DNA of 64,000 bases, taken from Acinetobacter venetianus RAG-1 = CIP 110063. GTDB taxonomy: Bacteria > Pseudomonadota > Gammaproteobacteria > Pseudomonadales > Moraxellaceae. Position numbers and translations under genes: made by a program. This document shows, piece by piece, positions 38,195 to 49,729 of the stretch. The first letter of the stretch is position 1, and the number at the start of each line of letters is the position of its first letter. Under the pieces are notes generated by a model. The model saw only the letters and a program-made list of their open reading frames with translations, did no database searches and was not told the origin of the DNA. The stretch spans positions 1,200,077 to 1,264,076 of the forward strand of contig NZ_KB849558.1 of assembly GCF_000368585.1 (NCBI RefSeq), read 5' to 3'.

Positions 38195-40618
38195 TTAATG
38201 TAAGCTATAAGCAATCACATAATCACCATGATCTGGCGATTGACGTGCACCACCAGCGGTAATCAATACATATTGCTTCCCTGATTTAGGGGAAACATAA
38301 CTAATCGGTGTAGCTTGGCTACCCACCGGTAAACGAGACTTCCATAAGACTTTACCTGTAGATGAATCTAAGGCACGTAAATAGTAATCTTGTGTCGCAG
38401 CAAAGAAGACTAAACCACCTTGCGTTGCCATCGGCCCACCGATCGTTGGCATCCCAATTGGTGCTTTAAGCCCCATTTTGATTCCCATCGGACCAGTATC
38501 TTCTACAGTACCCATTGGAACTTGCCATGCAATTTGACGTGTTTTCATATCGATTGCAGTCATTGTTCCATACGGCGGTTTTTGACATGGAATATTCAAC
38601 TTAGACCAGAAGCGATCTTTGTTAACTTTATATGGTGTACCTTTCATTGGTACTGCACCCATACCTGTATTCACTTTCTCACCACCATTAGCTTCAAGCG
38701 CTAAATCTTCAGGTGTCTGTTCAATTAATTGAATCCATAAGCCTAAACGCATGTCATTCACAAACATGTATTGATGACTTGGATCAAACGCAATACTGCC
38801 CCAATTCATACCACCCAAGGAGCCTGGGAAACTCAAAGATTTATCTTTACCAGGTGCAGTATATAAGCCTTCGTAACGCATCGATTTAAAATTGATACGA
38901 CACATCAGTTGATCAAAAGGTGTCGCACCCCACATATCAGACTCAGTCAAAGTTGCATTACCAATTTGTGGCATTTCAACTGATCGAGGTTGCGTTGGGC
39001 TATATTGTTCACCTTCGATATCCGCTGGCTTGACAGGTTGTTCAATCACTTTTGTCAAAGGCTGACCTGTTAAGCGGTCTAAGACAAAGAATTGACCTGA
39101 TTTAGTTCCAATTACAACAGCAGATTTATTGCTGCCATCTTTCATCGGGAAGTTCACCAAACTTGGCTGCATCGGTAAATCAAAATCCCATAAGTCATTA
39201 TGAACCGTTTGATAAACCCATTTTTCTTTACCTGTTGTCGCATCTAAAGCTAAAACAGATGAATTGTATTTATGATCTAAAGGTTGACGATTGCCACCCC
39301 AAACATCGACAGATGAGCTACCCATCGGTAAAAACACGGTATTCATTTGCGAATCATATGACATCGCTGCCCAAGAGTTCGCCGAACTACGTTTGTATGT
39401 TTCACCGTCTTTAAGCATGTAATTTGGATCAGGATTTCGTGGATCAAATACCCAACGCAATTCACCTGTAATGACATCGTATGCACGAATCACTCCACCC
39501 GGCATATCTGCTGCGAAGTTATCTGCAATTCGGCTTCCAACGACGAGCACTGTTCCCGCAATCGTTGGCGCTGAAGTTACTTCAAAACGAGGTGCTTTAG
39601 TACCCTCGCCTAAACCTTTGAGTAAGTCCACCGTACCGTTTACACCGAAGTCTTTGCAGCGTTCACCTGTATCCGCATTTACTGCGATTAATCGCCCATC
39701 TGGTGTATTGGTATACACACGTCTTAAACATGTTGTATCTGTTGCAACCGTTTTAACGGGTGTCGCACCAGCTAATGTTGGCTGGGCTAAAGGTTGAGTC
39801 GAATCAAAATAAGCAACACCACGACAACGTTCCCACGCATCCGCTTTTGAATTAACTTCTGCTTTCCACAATTGCTTGCCAGAGTCAGCCTCTAAAGCAA
39901 AAATATTGTTATGTGGTGTACACAAGAAAATCTTATTGCCGACTTGTAAAGGTGTCATTTGATCTTCTGCACCATTGCCTGTACCCGTCGTAAAATCACC
40001 TGTACGAAAACGCCATACTTCTTTTAACTGATGAACATTATCTCGAGAAATTTGATCTAATGCGGCAAAGCGACTACCGCCCGAATCCTGTCCATAATGC
40101 TGCCAATTGGTCTGCATCATGTCTGTTTTAACTGGAACTAATGGTAGTTCCTGACCTGAAGCTGAAACAGTCGCATGAGGTTGGAACATTTGGTAGAGAC
40201 CGACACACATGCCTAGAACAGTCAGTACACCTAAGCCATAAGCAGCTAAATCAGCACTCGGTTGAATTTGATAACGACGAATCGAAGGTAATGTAAACAT
40301 CAATGCCGCAAATAAACCCGCTGGGAACATCAACCGTGAAAATAAGGGCCAAAATTCCCAACCCGCATCAAGAAGTGACCAAATAATCGTACCGATGAAC
40401 ACTAAGCTGAATAGCCAAACGCCAACTGCTTCCTTTTTAAAAATGAAAATTGCTGATGCTAACGTAAATACACCAGAGATCACGAAATACCATGATCCCC
40501 CTAATGTTACTAGCTTAGCGCCACCGACTGTAAAAAACAGTCCTGTGAGCAGTAATACTAAGCCTAAAATCAGACACCATATCTTCAGTATGGTATGTGA
40601 GCTTGAAGATTCAGACAT
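38195..40618 (-). CDS. quiA: PQQ-dependent quinate/shikimate dehydrogenase
   Basis: An 807-residue membrane quinoprotein. The first about 150 residues contain five hydrophobic segments that anchor it in the inner membrane and probably interact with ubiquinone. The rest is a PQQ beta-propeller facing the periplasm, with repeated GxxW-type blades such as TGKEKWVYQTVHNDLWDFDLP and STGKVLWKSRLP. It oxidises quinate and shikimate to 3-dehydroquinate and 3-dehydroshikimate. It is the last gene of the pca-qui operon, 17 bp after quiX. No PQQ biosynthesis gene is in the window. Confidence 0.94.
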   Translation of the reverse strand: MSESSSSHTILKIWCLILGLVLLLTGLFFTVGGAKLVTLGGSWYFVISGVFTLASAIFIFKKEAVGVWLFSLVFIGTIIWSLLDAGWEFWPLFSRLMFPAGLFAALMFTLPSIRRYQIQPSADLAAYGLGVLTVLGMCVGLYQMFQPHATVSASGQELPLVPVKTDMMQTNWQHYGQDSGGSRFAALDQISRDNVHQLKEVWRFRTGDFTTGTGNGAEDQMTPLQVGNKIFLCTPHNNIFALEADSGKQLWKAEVNSKADAWERCRGVAYFDSTQPLAQPTLAGATPVKTVATDTTCLRRVYTNTPDGRLIAVNADTGERCKDFGVNGTVDLLKGLGEGTKAPRFEVTSAPTIAGTVLVVGSRIADNFAADMPGGVIRAYDVITGELRWVFDPRNPDPNYMLKDGETYKRSSANSWAAMSYDSQMNTVFLPMGSSSVDVWGGNRQPLDHKYNSSVLALDATTGKEKWVYQTVHNDLWDFDLPMQPSLVNFPMKDGSNKSAVVIGTKSGQFFVLDRLTGQPLTKVIEQPVKPADIEGEQYSPTQPRSVEMPQIGNATLTESDMWGATPFDQLMCRINFKSMRYEGLYTAPGKDKSLSFPGSLGGMNWGSIAFDPSHQYMFVNDMRLGLWIQLIEQTPEDLALEANGGEKVNTGMGAVPMKGTPYKVNKDRFWSKLNIPCQKPPYGTMTAIDMKTRQIAWQVPMGTVEDTGPMGIKMGLKAPIGMPTIGGPMATQGGLVFFAATQDYYLRALDSSTGKVLWKSRLPVGSQATPISYVSPKSGKQYVLITAGGARQSPDHGDYVIAYSLH

Positions 40619-40634
40619 ACGTCATACTCCTATA

Positions 40635-41963
40635 TTAGAAATTCACTCGCATGCTCAATCCAGCAACCCAAGCATCATCCACCTCTTTTACACCCGCGGG
40701 TTGATGAATATATTGTAGGTTTGGTCTTAACATGACTGCTGGTGACCATTGATAGCTATAGTTCAGCTCAACATTGAGTTCATCTCGTTGAACTGGGACA
40801 TAATCTGTTGCGAATGCATCATATTCGTCATAACCACGACTCGTATTCGTTGCGATTTGACGATCTTTATAACGGTCATTGACTAAATAATTGGCAATAC
40901 CAAAACCAATCGAATCATGTGGACGACTATCAAAAGCCCCTTTGTACCAAAGTGCGAGTTGCTGAGTGCTTTGAACTGCCGTAGTGGCTTTATCATTCAC
41001 AACGACATTAAAACTGGCGTATAAACCGCGTTTTGCATCGTCGCCTTTCTGCGTGAGTTGCTGCTGAGTATTCAACCAAAAACTATGCTTGCCATCATGG
41101 ACTTTATCGGTCGTCGCAATATCATTTGCTTCAGCAGTCGAATACAACGCACCAACCTTATATTCTCCCGGCAAACCATTAAATATCGTAAGTTTAGGTC
41201 GCCACACTAGCTCTACTGGAATCGTTGCGCCTTTCACGTTATCCATATCCAAATTAAAACCGTCACTGTCTTTTTCGGTTTTTACATTGTCAGGATTTAC
41301 TTCATAGACACCGACTCCAAGCGTCCATTCAGGGGAAAACTGATACTTGATATTGGTTCCCCAAATCCCTACAGGCCAGTTGTACCAAATAGCTCCTATT
41401 GATTTTCCAAGCTGACCACCGCATAGCAGTAGATTTTGGAATTCACATTGCGAACTATTAAAGTCATCAGACATGCCCATACGTCCAATCTTGAATTGAA
41501 CCGTATTATCAGCAAAACCTTTTTTTACCCATGCTTGAGTTAAACGCCAGATTTTGCCTCGACCATAAATTTCTTGTGAGTTACCTAATGCACTTGAGCG
41601 TGGGTCTTTAATCTGCTCAAGAGTCAGCGCATTACCATCACGTTTTGTAATGACAATATTGGCTGTTGTATCTTTCCATCCTGCAATTTTTTCTAAATCA
41701 AAATTTGCACCTAACGCTAACTGTGCTGCATTTTTAAATGTGTTGGTATCGTTATATCCGCCATCTAGATTGGTCGCCCCTTGGCTCATAATCGATGCAG
41801 TAAACTTATAACCCTCTTGTTCAAGTTGTTGGCGTTGACCATTCCAATCACCAAGTAGCCATTGACGATCTTGTGACCACGGTTCATTCGCAAAGCTGCT
41901 TTGCGCTGTACAGATAGCAACTGCCAAACAGCTTAATTTAATCAATAACTTATTTGAGTTCAT
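40635..41963 (-). CDS. quiX: OprB-type porin of the quinate cluster
   Basis: A 442-residue outer-membrane porin of the OprB (carbohydrate-selective) family. The signal peptide ends near AQSSFA. The mature part opens with a WSQDRQWLLGDWNGQRQQLE-type OprB block and ends in an aromatic residue (GLSMRVNF). GGAGG precedes the ATG. The position between quiC and quiA matches quiX of A. baylyi, where it is presumed to admit quinate or shikimate. Confidence 0.9.
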   Translation of the reverse strand: MNSNKLLIKLSCLAVAICTAQSSFANEPWSQDRQWLLGDWNGQRQQLEQEGYKFTASIMSQGATNLDGGYNDTNTFKNAAQLALGANFDLEKIAGWKDTTANIVITKRDGNALTLEQIKDPRSSALGNSQEIYGRGKIWRLTQAWVKKGFADNTVQFKIGRMGMSDDFNSSQCEFQNLLLCGGQLGKSIGAIWYNWPVGIWGTNIKYQFSPEWTLGVGVYEVNPDNVKTEKDSDGFNLDMDNVKGATIPVELVWRPKLTIFNGLPGEYKVGALYSTAEANDIATTDKVHDGKHSFWLNTQQQLTQKGDDAKRGLYASFNVVVNDKATTAVQSTQQLALWYKGAFDSRPHDSIGFGIANYLVNDRYKDRQIATNTSRGYDEYDAFATDYVPVQRDELNVELNYSYQWSPAVMLRPNLQYIHQPAGVKEVDDAWVAGLSMRVNF

Positions 41964-41982
41964 AAAAAGCCTCCGTGCTTTC

Positions 41983-43443
41983 TTATTTCATTTTTAGCGC
42001 TGTACTAAGTTCAGATGTTGCACCGAGTTGATCCGTTACATTTGCAGTTAGAGATGCTACTTTTGTTGTTGGTTTCCATGAAACATTCGCTTCGCCTTGT
42101 GCATTAGTCGTAGCAACGATTGAACCTATGTAAATTTCTGCCTCATTTGAACTCGCTAAACGATTGCCAAATAATTCAACTTGATAACGCTGGTTTGGTT
42201 GCCCTTTTACAACCACATTCACTTGTCCTTTCGAGAAACTCAATTTCGGTGCTTGAATTGCTTGGTTGGGCTGCGCATTACAGCCTTGCTCATTTGGCTG
42301 TTGGCAAGTTTTCTGTAAATTTGCAGGATCAATCTTCACACCATGCCCACGAGAACCCACAAAATGTGCATGTTCTAAGCCCGGAACATCAAAAACTATC
42401 GCGCCTAAACGTTGATTTGGAACACAACTCCCACCTGCCTCACAGCGTTTAATATCTTTGGCGTTATCCCAAATTAGATTTTTAGTCAGTGTGATATGTG
42501 CATTTGCATCTTTTTCTGAACGAATGGCGATTCCTATACGATTGCCATGCACTTTGTTGCTATCCAAAATATTGCCATCACCCGTCAAGTTAAAACCATT
42601 TGAGTTATTGGTGAGTTCGTTGTAGGCGATATAGTTACGTTTACCCCAGTTGATTTGTAAACCATCTGAATAATTCTCAAATTTATTCCCAACCACGGCA
42701 TTATCATTCCCCCAAAGAATTTCTATGCCTTGTGACGGCTCTGGGTTTGCTGAAGTTGAAATAAAATGATTATTTGCGACTAAGTTAAATGCCGCACCAC
42801 GTGTTAACTCAAGCCCATCACCATTGTCTTGGAAATAGTTATCGAGCACTTTATTGTTATTGGTCGTCGTTGCAGTTGGATTGCCTTTGCCATCATCACC
42901 CGTCAGCATTACTCCTGCACCACCATAGTTATGCATAATGCGGTTGTTTTGAATGAGGTTATTACTCGCACGATTCATCAAAATACCAATACAGAAATGA
43001 CGAATCTCTAAACCTTGGATAGTTACACCGTTAATGTCACGTAAAACAATTCCCGGTAAAGTTGTCGTTCGAACATTAGTACCAAATTGCCCTGCAACTG
43101 CTCCCGGACAAGCTTCTACTCCTGTGCCTTTAATATAGTTTGAACCATCAATCGCGATATGCTCACCAGTTTTGGCCCACTGTGTACCAATAATTTTTAC
43201 GGGTGCTTTAATTTCTGGAAGCGGACTATTGACCTTAATTGCATAAGGTGCTTTTCCTACCGCTTGGATCAAAATTTCACTGCTTACAGTCGGCTGAGTA
43301 TTTGCCTGCTCTATCGCCCAACGTAATGAGCCTTTTTCAGAATCATCTTGATAACGATCAACCACATACGTTTCTGCTGTAGCCAAACCAGATATAGCCA
43401 AACCCATCGCCAAAGTACTTAAACGTAAAGAAATCAATTTCAT
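41983..43443 (-). CDS. quiC: Periplasmic 3-dehydroshikimate dehydratase
   Basis: A protein of about 486 residues with a signal peptide (MKLISLRLSTLAMGLAISG, cleavage near LATAE). A right-handed parallel beta-helix follows, with Asn-rich turns (NNLIQNNRIMHNYGG, NRIGIAIRSEKDA). This is the Acinetobacter QuiC type, unrelated to the sugar-phosphate-isomerase-like AsbF enzymes. It makes protocatechuate from 3-dehydroshikimate. The ATG at 43443 is chosen over an in-frame TTG at 43452 because AAGGAT precedes it. Confidence 0.9.
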   Translation of the reverse strand: MKLISLRLSTLAMGLAISGLATAETYVVDRYQDDSEKGSLRWAIEQANTQPTVSSEILIQAVGKAPYAIKVNSPLPEIKAPVKIIGTQWAKTGEHIAIDGSNYIKGTGVEACPGAVAGQFGTNVRTTTLPGIVLRDINGVTIQGLEIRHFCIGILMNRASNNLIQNNRIMHNYGGAGVMLTGDDGKGNPTATTTNNNKVLDNYFQDNGDGLELTRGAAFNLVANNHFISTSANPEPSQGIEILWGNDNAVVGNKFENYSDGLQINWGKRNYIAYNELTNNSNGFNLTGDGNILDSNKVHGNRIGIAIRSEKDANAHITLTKNLIWDNAKDIKRCEAGGSCVPNQRLGAIVFDVPGLEHAHFVGSRGHGVKIDPANLQKTCQQPNEQGCNAQPNQAIQAPKLSFSKGQVNVVVKGQPNQRYQVELFGNRLASSNEAEIYIGSIVATTNAQGEANVSWKPTTKVASLTANVTDQLGATSELSTALKMK

Positions 43444-43463
43444 GTCTAACAAATCCTTTTCAA

Positions 43464-44303
43464 TTATTGTGTCGGTTGAACCGTTTTTAAAAACTGCTTT
43501 AGTTGAGTTACATCAATTTGACCTGGTGCTGAAGCTTCGCCAATCATGCCAAAACTAAAGCTACCGCCCATATTTGCTGTTGCAATTCGGGAAATCGTTC
43601 CAAGTCTTCCCATTGACATTGTGAGCAGTGGTTTCTTGGACAACTCGCTCACTTTTAAAGTTGCATTCATCAAAGTGAAGACATCTTGTTTGCTTTGTGG
43701 CATAACTGCGATTTTTAAAATATCTGCCCCAAGTTCATCTTGTTTTAATAAGCGTTTAACGATCTCATCTTCACTTGGTGTTTTTTGGAAATCATGATTC
43801 GACATGACGATCAGTACATTTTTATCATGCGCCAATTTCACGATATTTTTGACAATCTGTTGGTCACGAAACATTTCAACATCCAACATGTCCATAAAAG
43901 GATGTTTTAAATAAGCTTGGTAAGTTTTTCCATAATCAACATCGCTAATCGTTAGCTTGCCACCTTCGTTATGCGTACGAATCGTCGCAATCATAGGCTT
44001 ATTGCCTAGAATCTGTTTTAGCTCCTGACCCAATGCAATCACTTGTTTATTTTCATTCGCAAAATCAAGTAAATCGATACGAAACTCAGCCAAATCTACA
44101 TCTGGATTTGCCGCAATCACTTTTGCTTGTGCCAAAGCCTGTTCTTTCGTTTTCGCTGTGATCGGTACAATTGTTTTAACAGGGGATTTCGCCAACTCAG
44201 CCAATTGAACTGGGCTATGCGTATTTTCTTGTGCCTGTGTCATTTGAACCGCAAAAAAAGGGCTTACAAGCAGCGTAAACGCTGCCAGTGTTTTCATTTT
44301 CAT
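43464..44303 (-). CDS. quiB: Type I 3-dehydroquinate dehydratase, exported
   Basis: A type I dehydroquinase (AroD-like) with a hydrophobic signal sequence (MKMKTLAAFTLLVSPFFAVQ). Several ATGs cluster here; AAGGA at 44313-44317 best serves the one at 44303. Visible active-site features are the EFRIDLLDF segment, the MSNHDFQKTP His segment and the ILKIAVMPQ Lys that forms the Schiff base. It makes 3-dehydroshikimate, the substrate of QuiC. The export signal fits the periplasmic location reported for A. baylyi. Confidence 0.9.
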   Translation of the reverse strand: MKMKTLAAFTLLVSPFFAVQMTQAQENTHSPVQLAELAKSPVKTIVPITAKTKEQALAQAKVIAANPDVDLAEFRIDLLDFANENKQVIALGQELKQILGNKPMIATIRTHNEGGKLTISDVDYGKTYQAYLKHPFMDMLDVEMFRDQQIVKNIVKLAHDKNVLIVMSNHDFQKTPSEDEIVKRLLKQDELGADILKIAVMPQSKQDVFTLMNATLKVSELSKKPLLTMSMGRLGTISRIATANMGGSFSFGMIGEASAPGQIDVTQLKQFLKTVQPTQ

Positions 44304-44366
44304 CTTCATCATCCTTAATGGATTGCCCGTCTTTCCCAAGACAAAGCAATCTTTCGTTATTAACTC

Positions 44367-44996
44367 TTAAATATCAAAAAACACAGTTTCATCTTCACCT
44401 TGAATACGGATATCAAAGCGATAAACAATTTCACCATCTGCTTCTGTGCGTTTTGCAATCAGTGTTTGGCGACGTGTGGCCCACTCGATGCTATTTAAAA
44501 CAGGATCGTTCGCATTGGCATCTGCTTCATCTTCAAAATAAATACGCGTATGCAAACCAATGTTAATACCACGAGCAAATAAAGCCACTGCGATATGCGG
44601 TGCTTGGATCGTACCTTTACGTCCTGAAACTGAACCCGGTTTTACGGTGTTAAAACTCCAGAAACCAGTTTCAAAATTTGCGCCTGTGCGTCCCCATCCA
44701 TGAAAATTTGGATCAGCAGTTTTTGCTTGCGTATCAGCCTGACTTGGATAAACCCCATTGGCATCTGCTTGCCAGATTTCCAGTAATACATCTCTTAATG
44801 GCAAACCAAGTCCATCAAACACTTGACCTTCAAGACGAATACGCTCACCTTGAGTTTGCTCATTTACCAACTGATTATTGAAGTTATGTTCAAAGACTTC
44901 GATATTGGCTTGTTGAGGTAATAAACCGATATGAACATAAGGACCACCTGTCTGTGATGGTGTTTCTTTAAGTTCCTGAAAATTCCACGCGTTCAT
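44367..44996 (-). CDS. pcaG: Protocatechuate 3,4-dioxygenase alpha subunit
   Basis: A 209-residue alpha subunit, the same length as in A. baylyi. The intradiol dioxygenase core is visible (DGLGLPLRDVLLEIWQADA, GWGRTGANFETGFWSFNT). It lacks the iron-ligand set of the beta subunit, as expected. It sits 12 bp after pcaH, and GGAG precedes the start. Confidence 0.95.
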   Translation of the reverse strand: MNAWNFQELKETPSQTGGPYVHIGLLPQQANIEVFEHNFNNQLVNEQTQGERIRLEGQVFDGLGLPLRDVLLEIWQADANGVYPSQADTQAKTADPNFHGWGRTGANFETGFWSFNTVKPGSVSGRKGTIQAPHIAVALFARGINIGLHTRIYFEDEADANANDPVLNSIEWATRRQTLIAKRTEADGEIVYRFDIRIQGEDETVFFDI

Positions 44997-45008
44997 TCTG
45001 TCACTCCA

Positions 45009-46158
<1,150 letters not shown>

Positions 46159-46189
46159 TGGCGTTGTCCTGATATCGAAAGATTTAAAG

Positions 46190-47542
46190 TTAGGTTGCAT
46201 CTGTATGAGCAACTAAAGATTTCACAAAGATTGCGACCGCAGCTGCTGTTGCAGGGATCATTAAGAGGCTTAAAATCGCGGTAAATGACCAATCATTACC
46301 TAATAAAACTGCGCCAATCCAAGCTCCAAATACTGCTCCAAAGCGACCAATACCTGTCATCCATGCCACGCCTGTTGCACGGCATTGAGTAGGATAAAAG
46401 CGAGCACTTAAGGCAGGCATAGACGATTGCGCACCATTGATTGCAATACCTGCGCACAATACGAGAATGGCCAATAATGTTGGATTACTAAGGCTTTGCC
46501 CAACCGCCACTGCAAACAATCCAGCAATAAAATAGAAACCTGAAATAATGCGATTTGGATTAAAGCGATCCATTGCCCAACCAATAAACAAGGCACTCAA
46601 CACGCCACCAAATTGGAATAAGCCACCAATAAATGCTGCACGCTCCATAGTCGCACCTGTTTCACGCATCAAAGTTGGCAACCAACTGGTGAGTAGGTAA
46701 ATCACCACTAATCCCATGAAATAAGTTGACCACAACAAAACTGTGCCTTTGGCATATTGCTTAGAAAACAGCATGCCAAATACATTTTTCTTTTCTGCAA
46801 CAGCAGATTGCTCTTCTGGAATATGGAAGCTTTCAGCACGCTGTACTTTTTCAGGTGCAATATGATTCAGAATGTTACGTACTTTCTGAGAGTCTTTACC
46901 TTTGACGATTAGGAAACGATATGATTCTGGCAAAAGTACAATCACCAATATCATGAGGATTAATGGAGAAACTCCCCCGACCAAAAATAGACTGTGCCAT
47001 CCAAATGTTGGAATTAACCAGCTGCTAATGAAGCCACCAATCGCCATGCCAAGGTTATAACCACAGAACATACAAGTGACGAGCAAAGAACGGATTCGTT
47101 GCGGGCAATACTCTGAGAATAATGTGGTTGCATTTGGCATTGCAGCGCCTAAACCAATACCCGTTAAGAAGCGCAATATAACTAAACTATTCAGATCAGT
47201 TGCAAAAGCAGACGCCAAAGTAAAACCACCAAAGATCAACATTGAAATCGTTAAAACGATTTTGCGACCAAAACGATCCGCAGTTGGGCCTGAAACCAAT
47301 GCACCAATGATCATCCCGCCAAGTGCAGCGCTCATTACAGGACCGAGTTGAGAACGATCAATTCCCCAATCCTGTGCTAATGCTGGTGCAATAAAACCCA
47401 TCGCAGCAGTATCGATTCCATCTACAAATACAATGAGAAAACAAATGATTGCAATCATCCATTGATACTTGCTTACTGGTGCATCATTAATCAGTGCCTG
47501 TGCATCCATACTGTTTTTTGGGGCAGCAAATTCCTGTGCCAT
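46190..47542 (-). CDS. pcaK: Protocatechuate/4-hydroxybenzoate transporter
   Basis: A 450-residue major facilitator of the aromatic acid:H+ symporter group, with 12 hydrophobic segments. The N-terminal DGIDTAAMGFIAPALAQDWG includes the family DG motif, and GPTADRFGRK is the loop 2-3 signature. It lies between pcaD and pcaC, as in A. baylyi. Confidence 0.93.
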   Translation of the reverse strand: MAQEFAAPKNSMDAQALINDAPVSKYQWMIAIICFLIVFVDGIDTAAMGFIAPALAQDWGIDRSQLGPVMSAALGGMIIGALVSGPTADRFGRKIVLTISMLIFGGFTLASAFATDLNSLVILRFLTGIGLGAAMPNATTLFSEYCPQRIRSLLVTCMFCGYNLGMAIGGFISSWLIPTFGWHSLFLVGGVSPLILMILVIVLLPESYRFLIVKGKDSQKVRNILNHIAPEKVQRAESFHIPEEQSAVAEKKNVFGMLFSKQYAKGTVLLWSTYFMGLVVIYLLTSWLPTLMRETGATMERAAFIGGLFQFGGVLSALFIGWAMDRFNPNRIISGFYFIAGLFAVAVGQSLSNPTLLAILVLCAGIAINGAQSSMPALSARFYPTQCRATGVAWMTGIGRFGAVFGAWIGAVLLGNDWSFTAILSLLMIPATAAAVAIFVKSLVAHTDAT

Positions 47543-47583
47543 AGTTGCCTCCTTGTAGGCGAATTCCTTTCTAACCTTTGCGG

Positions 47584-48369
47584 TTATATTTTTTGAATAA
47601 ACTTAGCCAATGCCTGATTGAAAACTTGGGGTTGTTCAATATTGGACAAATGAGACGCTGCCAAGATTTCAAGTTGACTGTTTGCAATAGACTGATGCAT
47701 GAACTCTGCATCATGAACCGTAGTAACAGGATCAAATTGACCTGCGATAATTAAAGTTGGGATTTGAATCAAGCTCAGCTGTGATTGCACATCTGCATTT
47801 GCCAATGCTCTACAAGAGTTGGCATATCCCTGTGCTGGTGTAACCGCTAAGCTCTGAATTGTTTTTTGAGCCAGAACATCATGTACATAATCAAAATGTT
47901 CACTAAACCAACGGGTATGTGTCGTTTTCACGATGTCTGCTAGACCTGTTTGTTCAACACTATCTGCCCGCATATTCCATGCGTCGGCTGTACCAATTTT
48001 GGCAGCAGAGTTCGCAACGGTAATACTATGAAAACGCTCAGCATGATGGATCGCTAATTCAAGCGCTGTGATGCCACCCATTGAAATTCCACAAAAATGG
48101 GCTTTTTCAATTGTTAAGGCATCTAAAATATCCACCACATCTTCAGCAAGATTTTGCAAAGTTGTATCGGCAATTACATCGCTACCACCATGCCCACGCG
48201 TATCATAAGAAATGACTTGATAATGCTCAGCAAAAGCTGCAACTTGTGCTTGCCACATCCCATGATCAGTACCCAAAGAATTTGAGAACATGAGTACAGG
48301 TCCATCTTGCAAACCCGATGTTTGAACAGCCAATTGATGGCCTTGACGATTGCTTATTTTGATCATCAT
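47584..48369 (-). CDS. pcaD: Beta-ketoadipate enol-lactone hydrolase
   Basis: A 261-residue alpha/beta hydrolase. The nucleophile elbow is GISMGG, the acid is in GQFDPVT and the base is the His of ASHLSNIEQP. It opens the enol-lactone to beta-ketoadipate. AAGGAG precedes the start, which overlaps the pcaB stop by 4 bp. Confidence 0.95.
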   Translation of the reverse strand: MMIKISNRQGHQLAVQTSGLQDGPVLMFSNSLGTDHGMWQAQVAAFAEHYQVISYDTRGHGGSDVIADTTLQNLAEDVVDILDALTIEKAHFCGISMGGITALELAIHHAERFHSITVANSAAKIGTADAWNMRADSVEQTGLADIVKTTHTRWFSEHFDYVHDVLAQKTIQSLAVTPAQGYANSCRALANADVQSQLSLIQIPTLIIAGQFDPVTTVHDAEFMHQSIANSQLEILAASHLSNIEQPQVFNQALAKFIQKI

Positions 48370-49721
48370 GCCGAATCTCCTTGTGCTGCTTTTAGTACTG
48401 CATCAATCTGTAATTGGATATTGCCCAAGTAAGTTTCAGGTTTGAAAATCTCATTCAGTTCACTTGGACTCAAATGTACGTTGACTTCATCCATCTCGGA
48501 TAATGTGATTTTTAAATGCTGTTGCTGATTAACGGCTTGCTGACAAGCTTGCTCAACTAGTTGGTGCGCATTCAATCGCCCGATTTTAGTTGCAAGTGCC
48601 ATCATCACCGCTTCAGCCATAATCAATCCATTGGTACATTCAAGGTTGCGCTGCATGGCATCAGGATTGACTTGCATATTTTCAAGCACGTCAGTAGTCC
48701 GCTCTAATGCACCTGCACATAACTGAAAAATTTCAGGAATTGCCAACCATTCCGCGTGCCAAGCACCTAGAGCTCGCTCGTGCTCTTGCACCATACTTTG
48801 ATAAACACTAGCCATCAGTGCTGGTATGCGATTTGCAGCTGCAAGAACTGAAGCTGCTGCAACAGGATTTCGTTTGTGAGGCATTGTCGATGAACCACCA
48901 CGCCCTTTCGCTGTCGGCTCATATACTTCTGCAATTTCTGTTTGCATCAGCAATGACCAATCTTTAGCCATTTTTCCTGTATTCCCAACAATGATTGTGA
49001 GCGTGGCAGCCATTTCAGTTATACGATCACGCTCACCGTGCCACGTACATTCAGGAACAGTTAGATTTAACTCAGCTGCAAAAGCTTGAACGACTGCCGA
49101 GCCTTGATTTCCTAAAGAGGCCAATGAACCCACTGCGCCACCTAACTGAGCTGTTAGAACTCTAGATTTCATAGCTTGTAAGCGATCTAAATCACGTTTA
49201 AATGCTGCTGCCCAACGCGCAAATTTATGACCCAAAGTAATAGGTAATGCCTGCTGCAACCATGTACGCCCGATCATGACTTGATTACGATATTGCTGTG
49301 CCTGTTTAATCGAAATGCGATAAGCAAATTGCAATTGTTTTTCGATCAATAGCAATGCATCACGGCACTGCAAAATCATCGCTGTATCAATAATATCTTG
49401 GCTAGTCGCACCCCAATGCACATATCGAGAAGCATCTTGATCTTGTTGTTTTACGATTGCTGTAAATTGCTTCACAAAAGGAATTGCAATATTTCCAGCC
49501 AAACCTGACGCAACGGCTAAATCATCAAAATCAATAGCTTCTAATGCATTTTTTGCAACTTGCTCGATGATCGTTGCAGCAGATATCGGAATGACTTCAA
49601 CCTGCGCCTGAGTTTTTGCTAAAGCAACTTCAACTTGAATCATGTAGTTCAACAAAGCACGATCACTAAAAATGTCCGTGACTTCAGGCTGATAAAACAA
49701 GCTGGCATATAACTGGCTCAT
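48366..49721 (-). CDS. pcaB: 3-carboxy-cis,cis-muconate cycloisomerase
   Basis: A fumarase/aspartase-superfamily enzyme of about 451 residues that lactonises 3-carboxymuconate. The superfamily signature is GGSSTMPHKRNP. The ATG at 49721 is preferred to the in-frame GTG at 49733 because GAGG precedes it and the start MSQLYASLFYQ matches the family. It overlaps pcaD by 4 bp. Confidence 0.94.
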   Translation of the reverse strand: MSQLYASLFYQPEVTDIFSDRALLNYMIQVEVALAKTQAQVEVIPISAATIIEQVAKNALEAIDFDDLAVASGLAGNIAIPFVKQFTAIVKQQDQDASRYVHWGATSQDIIDTAMILQCRDALLLIEKQLQFAYRISIKQAQQYRNQVMIGRTWLQQALPITLGHKFARWAAAFKRDLDRLQAMKSRVLTAQLGGAVGSLASLGNQGSAVVQAFAAELNLTVPECTWHGERDRITEMAATLTIIVGNTGKMAKDWSLLMQTEIAEVYEPTAKGRGGSSTMPHKRNPVAAASVLAAANRIPALMASVYQSMVQEHERALGAWHAEWLAIPEIFQLCAGALERTTDVLENMQVNPDAMQRNLECTNGLIMAEAVMMALATKIGRLNAHQLVEQACQQAVNQQQHLKITLSEMDEVNVHLSPSELNEIFKPETYLGNIQLQIDAVLKAAQGDSA

Positions 49722-49729
49722 ATCAAACC

